A stretch of DNA of 64,000 bases, taken from NCBI GenBank assembly GCA_965115815.1, contig OZ220465.1:3596001-3660000 (forward strand), given 5' to 3'. Source of the stretch: VXPW01 sp965115815. Lineage in GTDB: Bacteria; Pseudomonadota; Alphaproteobacteria; TMED109. The position numbers were made by a program, and so were the translations under genes. The notes under the pieces are model-generated. The model was not told the DNA's origin, searched no databases, and worked only from the letters and a program-made list of their open reading frames with translations. The number at the start of each line of letters is the position of its first letter. Position 1 is the first letter of the stretch. This document shows positions 8,221-16,961 of the stretch, piece after piece.

Positions 8221-9545
8221 CAGGATTCGCAGGACCGCGGGACGATGCCCTTCTCGGCCGCGTACCGCGCCGCCGATTCCTCGACCATCCCGCGCACGAG
8301 GGCGCGGTCCGGCTCGAGCCATTCGGACGCCGGCTCGAACGTCTCGCCGGTCCACCGCACGAACAGGACCTTGCCGCCGCCCTCGTGGTCGGCGCACGTG
8401 ACCCGCAGCGGCGGCGCGAGGTCGGTCGCGCCCGCCGCCTCGATGTCCGCCGCGTCGAGGTCGAGGTTCTCGATCCCCCAGCGCACCTCCTCGCCGCTGA
8501 GCGGCCGCGCGCCGTACCGCTGCATGCCGGTGCGGATGGCCTCCACGGTCACGAAGGCGTTGATCACGCCGCGGTTGTAGGCGGCGGTTCCGACATATTC
8601 GCGCGGGCCGGTGCCGTCGCCGGCCGCGTGCACGTGCTCGAGAATGTCCTGGATGAGCGGGAAGCCGCGGCCGTTGCCGTGGAACGTGGAGCAGGTGTAG
8701 CCGACCGCGGCGTCGCCGGCCGGGACCGTGTCCTGCTCGGTGCACGCCCACCAGACGCCGATGATCCGGTCGGCCGGCAGCCCGATTCGGGCCGCCTCCT
8801 TCAGCGCCGTCTGGTTCATGACGCCCCAGCCGCGGAGGATGACGTAGTCGGGCCGGTACCGGCGCACGTTGAGCCACACGGCCTTCTGGTCGATGCCCGG
8901 ATGCACGACCGGAAAGTGCTCGATCTCGAACCCGTACTCCGCCGCCTGCCTCGCCAGCACCGGACCGGTCTCCTTGCCGTAGGCCGAATCGTGGTGGACG
9001 TTGGCGATCTTCAGGCCCCGCAGGTTCTCGAAGCCGCCCTCCAGGCCGGCGATGTAGCGGATCTTGGCCGTGTTCTGGCTCCAGTAGTTGACGAGCAGCG
9101 GGAACACGTAGGGAAAGACCCGCCCGTCGCTGGCGTCGGTCCGCCCGTACCCGAGCGTGATCAGCGGCACCCGGTCCGCCGGCAGCCGGTCGATCACCGC
9201 ATAGGTCAGCGGGGTGCCCAGCGGATTGAAGACCGCCGCGCCGCGTTCGCCGCGGTTCTTCAGACGCTCGTAGCATTCGACGAAGCGGTCGGGCTTGTAG
9301 GCGGTCTCGCACTCCTCCCAGACGATGCGCACGCCTTCGATCCCGCCGTCGCGCGCGTTGACCAGTTTCAGGAAGTCGAGGAAGCCGTCCTGGAACGGAA
9401 TGCCCGCGACGGCGTACGGACCGGTCCGGTAGCTGGTGATGGGAACGAACTGCTCGCCCCCTTCCCCGGGCCGCTCCTGGGCGGCCGCCGGGAGCGGCAG
9501 GGCGGCGGTCAGAAGGGCCAGCGCGGCCAGGCAACGGATGGACAT
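8220..9545 (-). CDS. ABC transporter periplasmic substrate-binding protein (LivJ-like)
   Basis: A 441-residue protein with a signal peptide (LAALALLTAALPLPAAAQE) and a type I periplasmic-binding fold. Features include VPITSYRTGPYAVAGIPFQDGF near the start, the VNARDGGIEGVRIVWEECET strand-helix region and YGKETGPVLARQAAEYGFE in the second lobe. It belongs to the Leu/Ile/Val-type binding proteins that in many proteobacteria bind aromatic or carboxylic acids. It sits between livM and livF in the same operon. The position of the binding-protein gene inside the permease/ATPase cluster is common for these systems. Confidence 0.9.
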   Translation of the reverse strand: MSIRCLAALALLTAALPLPAAAQERPGEGGEQFVPITSYRTGPYAVAGIPFQDGFLDFLKLVNARDGGIEGVRIVWEECETAYKPDRFVECYERLKNRGERGAAVFNPLGTPLTYAVIDRLPADRVPLITLGYGRTDASDGRVFPYVFPLLVNYWSQNTAKIRYIAGLEGGFENLRGLKIANVHHDSAYGKETGPVLARQAAEYGFEIEHFPVVHPGIDQKAVWLNVRRYRPDYVILRGWGVMNQTALKEAARIGLPADRIIGVWWACTEQDTVPAGDAAVGYTCSTFHGNGRGFPLIQDILEHVHAAGDGTGPREYVGTAAYNRGVINAFVTVEAIRTGMQRYGARPLSGEEVRWGIENLDLDAADIEAAGATDLAPPLRVTCADHEGGGKVLFVRWTGETFEPASEWLEPDRALVRGMVEESAARYAAEKGIVPRSCES

Positions 9546-9566
9546 GGGGTTCTCCAGAGTGCTCGA

Positions 9567-10631
9567 TCAGTAGGGGAACGGCCAGAGCCGGAGCTTCTCC
9601 TTCAGGATCTGCCACAGGCGGGCGAGACCGCGCGGCTCGACGATCAGGAAGACGATGATCAGGCCGCCGAAGAGGACGAACTCGAGATGCGCGATCGTTT
9701 CGGCCGAGAGCGCGTCGCCGAACACACCGCTGGCATTGGCGATGAAGATCGGCAGCAGCACGATGAACGCCGCTCCGAGGAACGAGCCGAGGATGCTCCC
9801 GAGGCCGCCGATGATCACCATGAACAGGATCTCGAACGAGCGCAGCACGTCGAAGGCCTGCGGTTCGACCGTGCCGAGATAGACGTAGGCCCAGAGGGCG
9901 CCGGCCACGCCGCAGTAGAACGAGCTGACCGCAAAGGCGGTGAGCTTGGTCCTCATCAGGTTGATGCCGATCGCCTCGGCGGCGACATCCATGTCCCGCA
10001 CCGCCATCCAGGCCCGGCCGAGCTCGCTGCGCACCAGGTTCCGGGCCATGAAGGCCATGCCGACGACGATGGCCAAGGTGAGCAGATAGCGCGATTCCGC
10101 ACTCTCGAAACGGTAGCCGAGGAGGGTCATGGGCGGCGCGGTGATCACGCCCGAACTCGAGTAGTTCGTGAACCACGGCACGTGCGTGAACAGCCATTCG
10201 ATGAAGAACTGGGCCGCGAGGGTCGCGACCGCGAGATAGAAGCCCTTGATGCGGAGCGAGGGCAGCCCGAACAGGATGCCGACGCCGGCGGCGGCGAACC
10301 CGGCCACGACGAACGATACCAGGAACGGCACCTCGGGCACGCGCACCTCGAGGTTGTAGGCCGCGAAGGCGCCGACGGCCATGAAGGCCGCCGTGCCCAG
10401 CGAGAGCTGGCCCGTGTACCCGGTCAGGATGTTCAGGCCGATCGCGGCCAGCGAGAACACCAGCACCGGCGTCAGCACCGACCGCAGCCAGTACTCGTCG
10501 GCCAGCAGCGGGACGGCGACGAAGGCGGCCGCGAGAATCACGGCCAGCCCGATCCGGTCCTGGCGCAGCGGGAACAGGGCCCGGTCGGCCGCGTAGGTCG
10601 TCTTGTACTGGCCGGTCTCGCGGTAGAACAC
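9567..10631 (-). CDS. ABC transporter permease, LivM family
   Basis: A 354-residue inner-membrane permease with about ten hydrophobic helices. It has the LivM hallmarks LNILTGYTGQLSLGTAAFMA near residue 70 and the coupling region ESRYLLTLAIVVG...RDMDVAAEAIGIN that contacts the ATPase. It ends in a GGLGSILGSFLGAAF helix and a short cytoplasmic tail. It starts 10 bp after the livH stop and forms the transmembrane heterodimer with LivH. Confidence 0.92.
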   Translation of the reverse strand: MFYRETGQYKTTYAADRALFPLRQDRIGLAVILAAAFVAVPLLADEYWLRSVLTPVLVFSLAAIGLNILTGYTGQLSLGTAAFMAVGAFAAYNLEVRVPEVPFLVSFVVAGFAAAGVGILFGLPSLRIKGFYLAVATLAAQFFIEWLFTHVPWFTNYSSSGVITAPPMTLLGYRFESAESRYLLTLAIVVGMAFMARNLVRSELGRAWMAVRDMDVAAEAIGINLMRTKLTAFAVSSFYCGVAGALWAYVYLGTVEPQAFDVLRSFEILFMVIIGGLGSILGSFLGAAFIVLLPIFIANASGVFGDALSAETIAHLEFVLFGGLIIVFLIVEPRGLARLWQILKEKLRLWPFPY

Positions 10632-10641
10632 GGTCGGATCC

Positions 10642-11532
10642 TCACACGCGCTCGATGATCTTCTCGCCGAACAGACCCTCGGGCCGGACCATCAGCACGA
10701 CCATGGCGAGCATGTACGGGAACCAGTTCTCCAGTCCGCCGCCCACGAAGGGACCGAGATACACCTCGGCCAGCTTCTCGCTGGCCCCGACGATCAGTCC
10801 GCCGACGATCGCGCCCGGAATCGAGGTGAAGCCGCCGATGATCATCACCGGGATCGCCTTGAGGGCCACCAGCGAGATCGAGAACTGCACGCCGAGCTTG
10901 GAGCCCCAGATAAGGCCGGCCACCAGGGCCACGAAGCCGGCCACCGACCAGACCGCCACCCACACGTGGTGCAGCGGGATCCCGATCGAGAGCGCCGCCT
11001 GGTGGTCGTCCGCCACCGCGCGCAGCGCGCGGCCCAGGGTGGTGGCGCGGAAGAACACCGCGAGGACGACCACCAGCGCGGCGACGACGAGTGCGGCCAC
11101 CAGGTCGAACTGGCTGACCAGGACCGGGCCGAAGAAGAGGCCCCGATCCGGGATCCCGAGATCGAGGACGTGCACTTCCGCACCCCAGAGGGTCTGGCCC
11201 AGACCCTCCAGAAAGTACGCGAGGCCGATCGTCGCCATGAACAGGATGACCTGGGGCTGGTTGACCATGTGCCGGAACACGAAACGCTCCACGGCGAAGG
11301 CCAGCACCACCATCACGGCCAGCGTGACGGCCGCGGCCGCCAGCGGCGGCGCGCCGAGCTGCCGCACGCCGACGAAGGTCAGCGCCGCGAACAGCACCAT
11401 CGTGCCCTGGGCGAAGTTGAAGATTCCCGAGGCCTTGTAGATCAGCACGAATCCGAGGGCGACGAGCGAGTACAGCGTGCCCGACAGCAGCCCGCCGATC
11501 AGCACCTCGAGAAAGAAGTGGAGCTCGTCCAT
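10642..11532 (-). CDS. ABC transporter permease, LivH family
   Basis: A 296-residue integral membrane protein starting MDELHFFLEVLIGGLLSGTL, with the LivH motif GIFNFAQGTMVLFAA. The ATPase coupling loop is TLGRALRAVADDHQAALSIG, and the last helices carry KAIPVMIIGGFTSIPGAIVG. The gene follows livG by 4 bp and precedes livM by 10 bp. Confidence 0.92.
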   Translation of the reverse strand: MDELHFFLEVLIGGLLSGTLYSLVALGFVLIYKASGIFNFAQGTMVLFAALTFVGVRQLGAPPLAAAAVTLAVMVVLAFAVERFVFRHMVNQPQVILFMATIGLAYFLEGLGQTLWGAEVHVLDLGIPDRGLFFGPVLVSQFDLVAALVVAALVVVLAVFFRATTLGRALRAVADDHQAALSIGIPLHHVWVAVWSVAGFVALVAGLIWGSKLGVQFSISLVALKAIPVMIIGGFTSIPGAIVGGLIVGASEKLAEVYLGPFVGGGLENWFPYMLAMVVLMVRPEGLFGEKIIERV

Positions 11533-11536
11533 CCGG

Positions 11537-12343
11537 TCACCGGCCTCCGCGCTCGTGCGGGGTTCCGAGGTACGCGTCGATCACCGCCGGGTCGCTCCGG
11601 ACCTCGTCGGGGGAGCCGTCGGCGATCTTGCGGCCGTAGTCGAACACCGCCACCCGGTCGGAGATGTCCATCACCACCCCCATGTCGTGCTCGACCAGGA
11701 TCAGCGCGGTCCCGCGAATCTCGTTCACGTCCAGGATGAACCGGCACATGTCCTCCTTCTCTTCGAGATTCATGCCGGCCATCGGCTCGTCGAGCAGCAG
11801 GAGTTCCGGCTCGGCCGCCAGCGCACGGCCGAGTTCGACCCGCTTCTGCATGCCGTAGGGCAGCGCGCCGACGGGCGTGCGCCGGACGGAGGGGATTTCC
11901 AGGAAGTCGATGATCTCCTCGGCCCGCCGGCGGTGCTCGATTTCCTGCCGCCGCGCCCAGCCCAGCTGCAGCGCCTCGCCGAAGAGGCCGCGCCGCATCA
12001 GGCCGTTGCGCCCCGTCATGATGTTGTCGAGTGCGGTCATGCCCGAGAACAGCGCGATGTTCTGGAAGGTGCGGGCGATGCCGAGACGGGCCACCTGGTA
12101 CGGCTTCATACGCGGCGACCGGACCTTCCCCCGGTGCCGGACGATCCCCGCCGAGGGCGTGTAGATGCCGCTGATGACGTTGAACAGCGAGCTCTTGCCG
12201 GCACCGTTCGGGCCGATGATGGCCAGCCGCTCGCGCGGCCGGACGGCCACGCTCACGTCGGACAGGGCGCGCAGGCCGCCGAACGACAGATGGATGTGCT
12301 CGAGCTCGGCGACCGGAGGGGCGCGGCCGGGCGGGGGCTTCAT
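11537..12343 (-). CDS. Branched-chain amino-acid-type ABC transporter ATPase, LivG family
   Basis: A 268-residue ATPase with Walker A GPNGAGKSS, LivG-specific GIARTFQNIALFSGMTALDN, a degenerate signature (YGMQKRVELGRAL), Walker B LLLLDEP and the LivG motif AGMNLEEKEDMCRFI. The ATG overlaps the stop of the acyl-CoA synthetase gene by 4 nt (ATGA). It forms the ATPase heterodimer with the LivF product. The signature starts with YGM rather than LSGG, as often seen in LivG proteins. Confidence 0.92.
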   Translation of the reverse strand: MKPPPGRAPPVAELEHIHLSFGGLRALSDVSVAVRPRERLAIIGPNGAGKSSLFNVISGIYTPSAGIVRHRGKVRSPRMKPYQVARLGIARTFQNIALFSGMTALDNIMTGRNGLMRRGLFGEALQLGWARRQEIEHRRRAEEIIDFLEIPSVRRTPVGALPYGMQKRVELGRALAAEPELLLLDEPMAGMNLEEKEDMCRFILDVNEIRGTALILVEHDMGVVMDISDRVAVFDYGRKIADGSPDEVRSDPAVIDAYLGTPHERGGR

Positions 12344-14289
12344 GCCGCGGCCGCCGGGGGCGCGGCGGCGTCCCAGATCGGCACGTCGGCCTCGATCGTG
12401 CCCCGCCGGCCGTCCTCGAACGTGACCTCGGCCGCCACCCGGCACGAGTCGCGGTCCGAGTACAGGGCCTCGACCAGTTCGGCGTAGTGGCGGGCGATCA
12501 CCGCTCGGCGCACCTTCCGGGTACGGGTCAGCTCGCCGTCGTCGGCATCGAGTTCCTTGTGGAGGACGAGAAAGCGCCGGATCCGGGACCCCCGCAGGGC
12601 CGGATCCCGTTCCAGGTCGGCGTTGACCGCGCCGATCGTGTCGCGCACCAAGCCGTACACCTCTTTCCGGCCGGCGAGGTCGGTGTAGCCCGAGTACGCG
12701 ATCCCGCGGCGCTCGGCCCAGTCGCCCACCGCTTCGAGATCGATGTTGATCATGCAGCAGACCCGGTCGCGCTGGTGCCCGAAGGCCACCGCCTCCCGAA
12801 TCCACGCGAAGAACTTGAGCTTGTTCTCGAGGAACTTGGGCGCGAACAGCGTGCCGTCGGTGAGCGTTCCGACATCCTTGGCCCGGTCGACGATCCGCAG
12901 GTGCCCGTCCTCGTCGAGGTACCCGGCATCCCCGGTCCGCACGAAACCGTCTTCGGTCATCACCGCCGCGGTCGCGGCGGCGTCCCGGTAGTACCCCTGG
13001 AACACGCCGTCGCTGCGGAACTGGACCTCCTGCTCCCGGATCCGAACCTCGACGCCGGGAAACGCCGGCCCGACGGTGTCCGCCCGGGCCTCCGAATCCG
13101 GCTGGATCGTTACGTAGACCGAGGCCTCGGTCTGCCCGTACAGCTGCTTGAGATTGATCCCGAGGGACCGGAAGAACCGGAAGACATCCGGCCCGATCGC
13201 CTCGCCTGCCGTGTAGGCGACCCGAATTCGGCCGAGCCCCAGCACGTCGCGCAGCGGCGCGTAGACCAGAAGATTCCCGACCGCATACTGCAGCCGCCGG
13301 AGCGGGCCGACCCGCGCCCCGTCGAGAATCTCGCAGCCCGCGCGCCGGGCCACCTCTAGGAAGTAGGCGAACATCCGGCGCTTGATCCAGGCGGCGTTCT
13401 CCATCCGTACCCGAATCGAGGTCAGCATGTTTTCGAAGATGCGGGGCGGGGCGAAGTAGTACGTCGGGCCGATTTCGCGGAGATCGGTCTGCACGGTCTC
13501 CGGCGATTCCGGACAGTTCACGCAGAATCCGGCGATGTGGCTCTGGGCGACCGAAAACACGAAGTCGCCCACCCAGGCCATCGGCAGGTAGGCGAGCACC
13601 TCGTCCCGGCCGGTCAGACGGTCGAACGCGACGGCCCGGCCGGCCGGCCCGATCAGGTTGGCATGCGACAGCCGCACTCCCTTGGGGCGGCCGGTGGTGC
13701 CGGACGTGTACAGGATGGCGGCGGAATCGGCCGGCCCCCCGCGCGCGACCTCGCGGTTGTAGTCTTCGGGATCCCGGGCCTGCAGCGCCTTGCCCGCGAG
13801 GACGACCGCCTCCCGGCTGATCAGCCCCTCGACCCCGCCGTACCGCTCGAGACCGCGGGAATCGGTGTAGACGATCGTACGCAGCTCGGAGAGGCGGTCG
13901 CGCACCTCGATGAGCTTGTCGACCTGCTCCTGATCCTCCACCACCGCGATCCGCACGCCGGCATGTCCGCACACGTACGCGATCTCGTCGGCGACCGAGT
14001 CCTGATAGCACGGCACCGGGACGGCGCCGACCGACTGACTGGCGGTGAACGACCAGTAGAGGGGCGGCCGGTTGTCCCCGATGATGGCCACCCGGTCGCC
14101 GCGTTCGACGCCGAGCGAGCGGTAGCCGAGGGCCAGATACCGGACTTCTTCGGCCACCTCGGACCACGTCCAGGTCCGCCAGATCCCGAATTCCTTCTCC
14201 CGGTAGGCCGGCTGGTCGCCGCGGCGCTCCGCGTTGACCCGAAGGAGCTTGGGGAAGGTGTCGGCCGCCGTGGTCCCAACCGTCGTCAT
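12340..14289 (-). CDS. AMP-forming acyl-CoA synthetase (long-chain type)
   Basis: A 649-residue adenylate-forming enzyme that activates a carboxylic acid to its CoA thioester. The AMP-binding motif YTSGTTGRPKGV is near residue 190, the adenylate motif LYGQTEASVYV is in the centre, and GDAGYLDEDGHLRIVDRAKD is near the hinge. The start at 14289 is preceded by GGGAG and gives MTTVGTTAADTFPKLL, the usual start of the long-chain group. It is the first gene of an operon with livG, livH, livM, a binding protein and livF. This association is common where the transporter imports the acid that the synthetase activates. The actual substrate cannot be read from sequence. Confidence 0.92.
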   Translation of the reverse strand: MTTVGTTAADTFPKLLRVNAERRGDQPAYREKEFGIWRTWTWSEVAEEVRYLALGYRSLGVERGDRVAIIGDNRPPLYWSFTASQSVGAVPVPCYQDSVADEIAYVCGHAGVRIAVVEDQEQVDKLIEVRDRLSELRTIVYTDSRGLERYGGVEGLISREAVVLAGKALQARDPEDYNREVARGGPADSAAILYTSGTTGRPKGVRLSHANLIGPAGRAVAFDRLTGRDEVLAYLPMAWVGDFVFSVAQSHIAGFCVNCPESPETVQTDLREIGPTYYFAPPRIFENMLTSIRVRMENAAWIKRRMFAYFLEVARRAGCEILDGARVGPLRRLQYAVGNLLVYAPLRDVLGLGRIRVAYTAGEAIGPDVFRFFRSLGINLKQLYGQTEASVYVTIQPDSEARADTVGPAFPGVEVRIREQEVQFRSDGVFQGYYRDAAATAAVMTEDGFVRTGDAGYLDEDGHLRIVDRAKDVGTLTDGTLFAPKFLENKLKFFAWIREAVAFGHQRDRVCCMINIDLEAVGDWAERRGIAYSGYTDLAGRKEVYGLVRDTIGAVNADLERDPALRGSRIRRFLVLHKELDADDGELTRTRKVRRAVIARHYAELVEALYSDRDSCRVAAEVTFEDGRRGTIEADVPIWDAAAPPAAAA

Positions 14290-14879
14290 GGTCTCCCGCG
14301 CAAGGGGCGGCAATCGCCGCGGCCACATCTGCGGACGCGCAGGCTCCACCGGAATCCGGAACCGCACCCCGCTGCTCCGGCTCGGCCCGGGACGCCGCTG
14401 GCACCTCGACGCACCGGGAAGCCTCCTTGACGAAACCATCAAGGTCAGCGCGGGTACCTAGCACACTTCCGGCCCGGCCACGAATTCCCGCGACGCGGGG
14501 CACGTCCCGCCGGCGCGGGGCGGACCCCCGGCGGGCCGGCGGATCCGACCCCTGCCGGGGGCTCCGCCGCGCCGGCCGCCGGGGCCGCGCGCGGGTCCCT
14601 CCGACGGGGAACTCCGCCGCCGGGCCGAAACGCTCCTGAATCCCGGTCCCCCACCCGGCCGGACGGAGCCGAGCCTTGGGTTCCGCCGCCCGGGAACCGG
14701 GACCGCGCCGCCCGCTCCCCACCCCGAACCCACGGACTACCGGAGGACGACCGTGCTCCTGGGGATCCGACACGAACGCGGCCGCCGACGGCCCGGGGGT
14801 CGGTCTGCCGGAGCGAACCCTGCGCATGGTCCGGGTGCGACCGTCGCCTGGGGTGACGATTCGTGGTAGGGATTCTCCC
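14290..14879. other. Divergent intergenic region between acyl-CoA synthetase and recQ
   Basis: 590 bp of GC-rich DNA separate the two divergent operons and should hold both promoters. No convincing -35/-10 pair or operator palindrome was recognised. Long open frames here are overlapping Arg/Pro/Gly-rich noise. Confidence 0.4.
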
Positions 14880-16961
14880 ATGTCTCTCCGGCCCGTGGAC
14901 CGTGTGTCGCCGCCCCGACCGAACGGGCGCGGTGCGCCCGGCCCCCGTTCTCCCGGGCCCGCGGCGGCGGACAGCGCAGCGCCCGGTGGGAGCGCCGCCG
15001 GGCCGCGCGGTCCGCTCGCATCGTCGTCGGAGGAGCGAACGCGCCGACCCGGTCCGGAAGGAGGGCGAGGAGGGCGGCGGACGGCGCGGGAGGCCCTGCA
15101 GGAGGTCTTCGGCTTCGAGGGGTTTCGCCCCGGTCAGGAAGCCGTGATCGAAGCGCTCCTCGACGGCCGCCATACGCTCGCCGTGATGCCGACCGGATCG
15201 GGAAAGTCGCTCTGTTTCCAGATCCCCGCCTTGGTCCTGGACGGGATCACGGTGGTGGTGTCGCCCCTGATCGCCCTGATGCAGGACCAGGTATCCGCGC
15301 TTCGGCTGGCGGGCATCGCCGCGGACTGCATCCACTCCGCGAGCGGCCGGGGCGCCAACGTCGCGGCCTGGCGGCGGGCGGCGGCGGGCCGGACGCGGCT
15401 TCTGTACCTGGCCCCCGAGCGGCTGATGACGGAGCGCATGCTGGCGGCGCTGGCCCGCCTTCCGGTCCGGCTCTTCGCCATCGACGAGGCCCACTGCATC
15501 TCGCAATGGGGCCCGGCCTTCCGGCCGGACTACGAGGATCTCCGCCGGCTGCGGGCGCTCTTCCCCGACGTCCCGATCGCGGCGCTGACGGCGACCGCGG
15601 ACGAGGTGACGCGGACCGACATCGTCGACCAGCTGTTCGGCGGCCGGGCCGACCAGTTCGTGCTCGGCTTCGACCGGCCCAACATCAAGCTCTCGGTGGA
15701 AATGAAGCGCGGGTGGAAGCGCCAGCTTCGCGACTTCATCGCCCGCCACGGGGGCGAGAGCGGGATCGTCTACTGCCTGTCGCGCCGCAAGACCGAGGAG
15801 ACCGCCGCGATGCTGGCGTCCGACGGGGTGCGCGCGCTGCCCTACCACGCGGGTATGAACAAGGAGGAGCGGGAGGCACACCAGAACCGGTTCATGACCG
15901 AGCCGGGCGTGGTGATCGTCGCCACCATCGCCTTCGGCATGGGGATCGACAAGGCCGACGTGCGCTACGTGTTCCACACCGACCTTCCGGGCAGCGTCGA
16001 GGCCTACTACCAGGAAATCGGACGGGCCGGCCGGGACGGCGGGACGGCCGAGGCGCACATGCTGTACGGCCTCGAGGACATCCGGATGCGGCGGCAGTTC
16101 ATCGAGGACGAGGATGCGGGGCCGGAGCGCCGGCGGCGCGAGCACAAGCGCCTCGATGCCCTGCTGGGCTACTGCGAGGCGCCGGCCTGCCGACGGGTGG
16201 CGTTGCTGGGGTATTTCGGGGAGCGGATCGAGGTCTGCGGCAACTGCGACGTCTGCCTCGATCCGACGGAGCGCGTCGACGGAACCGAGGACGCGCGGAA
16301 GGTTCTTTCGGCCGCCTGGCGGTCGGGCCAGCGTTTCGGGGCCGCGCACCTGATCGACATCCTGCGGGGGACCGGGACGGACAAGGTCGCACGCTTCGGC
16401 CACGACCGGATTCCGACCTTCGGGGTGGGGGCGGAGCGCGGTCCGAACGAGTGGCGTTCGCTGATCCGCCAGATGACGGCGGCGGGGTTCCTGCGGATCG
16501 ACATCGGGGGGTACGGCGGGATCGGGATCACGGAGAAGGGGCGGGCGCTGCTGCGCGGCGACGGCGAGTTCCTCTACCGCGGGGACACGGTCCTCGCGCG
16601 CGCCCCCGCGCAGGCCCGGGACGGCGGCCCGGCCCGCGGCCGGACCGAGCCGGCGGCCCCGGACGGCGGCCGGACCGGGCCGGCGGCCCCAGACGGCGGG
16701 GACGCAGCGCTGCTGGGCGCCCTGAAGGCGCTGCGCCTGGAGATCGCGCGGGAGCGGGGGGTGCCGGCCTATATCGTGTTCCCCGACCGGACGCTGATCG
16801 ACATGGTGCGCCGCCGCCCGCGCAGCGCGGCGGAGTTCGCCGAGGTCAACGGCGTCGGCGCGGCCAAGCTGAAGGAGTTCGCGGCGCCGTTCCTGGCCGC
16901 CATCGCGGCCGCGCCGGGAGCGGAGGAGAACGGCGGGGCCTCGCCGCAAGGCCCGCCGTGA
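14880..16961 (+). CDS. recQ: ATP-dependent DNA helicase RecQ
   Basis: A 693-residue superfamily 2 helicase. A disordered Pro/Gly/Arg-rich N-terminal extension of about 65 residues precedes motif 0 (FRPGQEAVIEALL). Then come Walker A MPTGSGKS (near 110), the DEAH box (near 202), SAT-like LTATAD, and motifs V-VI (IAFGMGIDKADVRYV, QEIGRAGRDG). The RQC zinc-binding region has cysteines in CEAPACRRV and CGNCDVC, and a C-terminal HRDC domain follows (LRLEIARERGVPAYIVF). The start at 14880 is the ATG closest to the conserved core with a weak AGGGATT before it. The stop overlaps the topoisomerase start by 4 nt, so helicase and topoisomerase III are co-translated, matching their known cooperation in dissolving recombination intermediates. 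Confidence 0.93.
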   Translation: MSLRPVDRVSPPRPNGRGAPGPRSPGPAAADSAAPGGSAAGPRGPLASSSEERTRRPGPEGGRGGRRTAREALQEVFGFEGFRPGQEAVIEALLDGRHTLAVMPTGSGKSLCFQIPALVLDGITVVVSPLIALMQDQVSALRLAGIAADCIHSASGRGANVAAWRRAAAGRTRLLYLAPERLMTERMLAALARLPVRLFAIDEAHCISQWGPAFRPDYEDLRRLRALFPDVPIAALTATADEVTRTDIVDQLFGGRADQFVLGFDRPNIKLSVEMKRGWKRQLRDFIARHGGESGIVYCLSRRKTEETAAMLASDGVRALPYHAGMNKEEREAHQNRFMTEPGVVIVATIAFGMGIDKADVRYVFHTDLPGSVEAYYQEIGRAGRDGGTAEAHMLYGLEDIRMRRQFIEDEDAGPERRRREHKRLDALLGYCEAPACRRVALLGYFGERIEVCGNCDVCLDPTERVDGTEDARKVLSAAWRSGQRFGAAHLIDILRGTGTDKVARFGHDRIPTFGVGAERGPNEWRSLIRQMTAAGFLRIDIGGYGGIGITEKGRALLRGDGEFLYRGDTVLARAPAQARDGGPARGRTEPAAPDGGRTGPAAPDGGDAALLGALKALRLEIARERGVPAYIVFPDRTLIDMVRRRPRSAAEFAEVNGVGAAKLKEFAAPFLAAIAAAPGAEENGGASPQGPP

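Noticed and set aside
5014..8580. Plus-strand ORF of 1188 codons opposite the NosR-like and Liv genes
   Set aside because: It is an antisense shadow with Arg/Asp/His-rich composition and no motif; the opposite strand encodes clear families.
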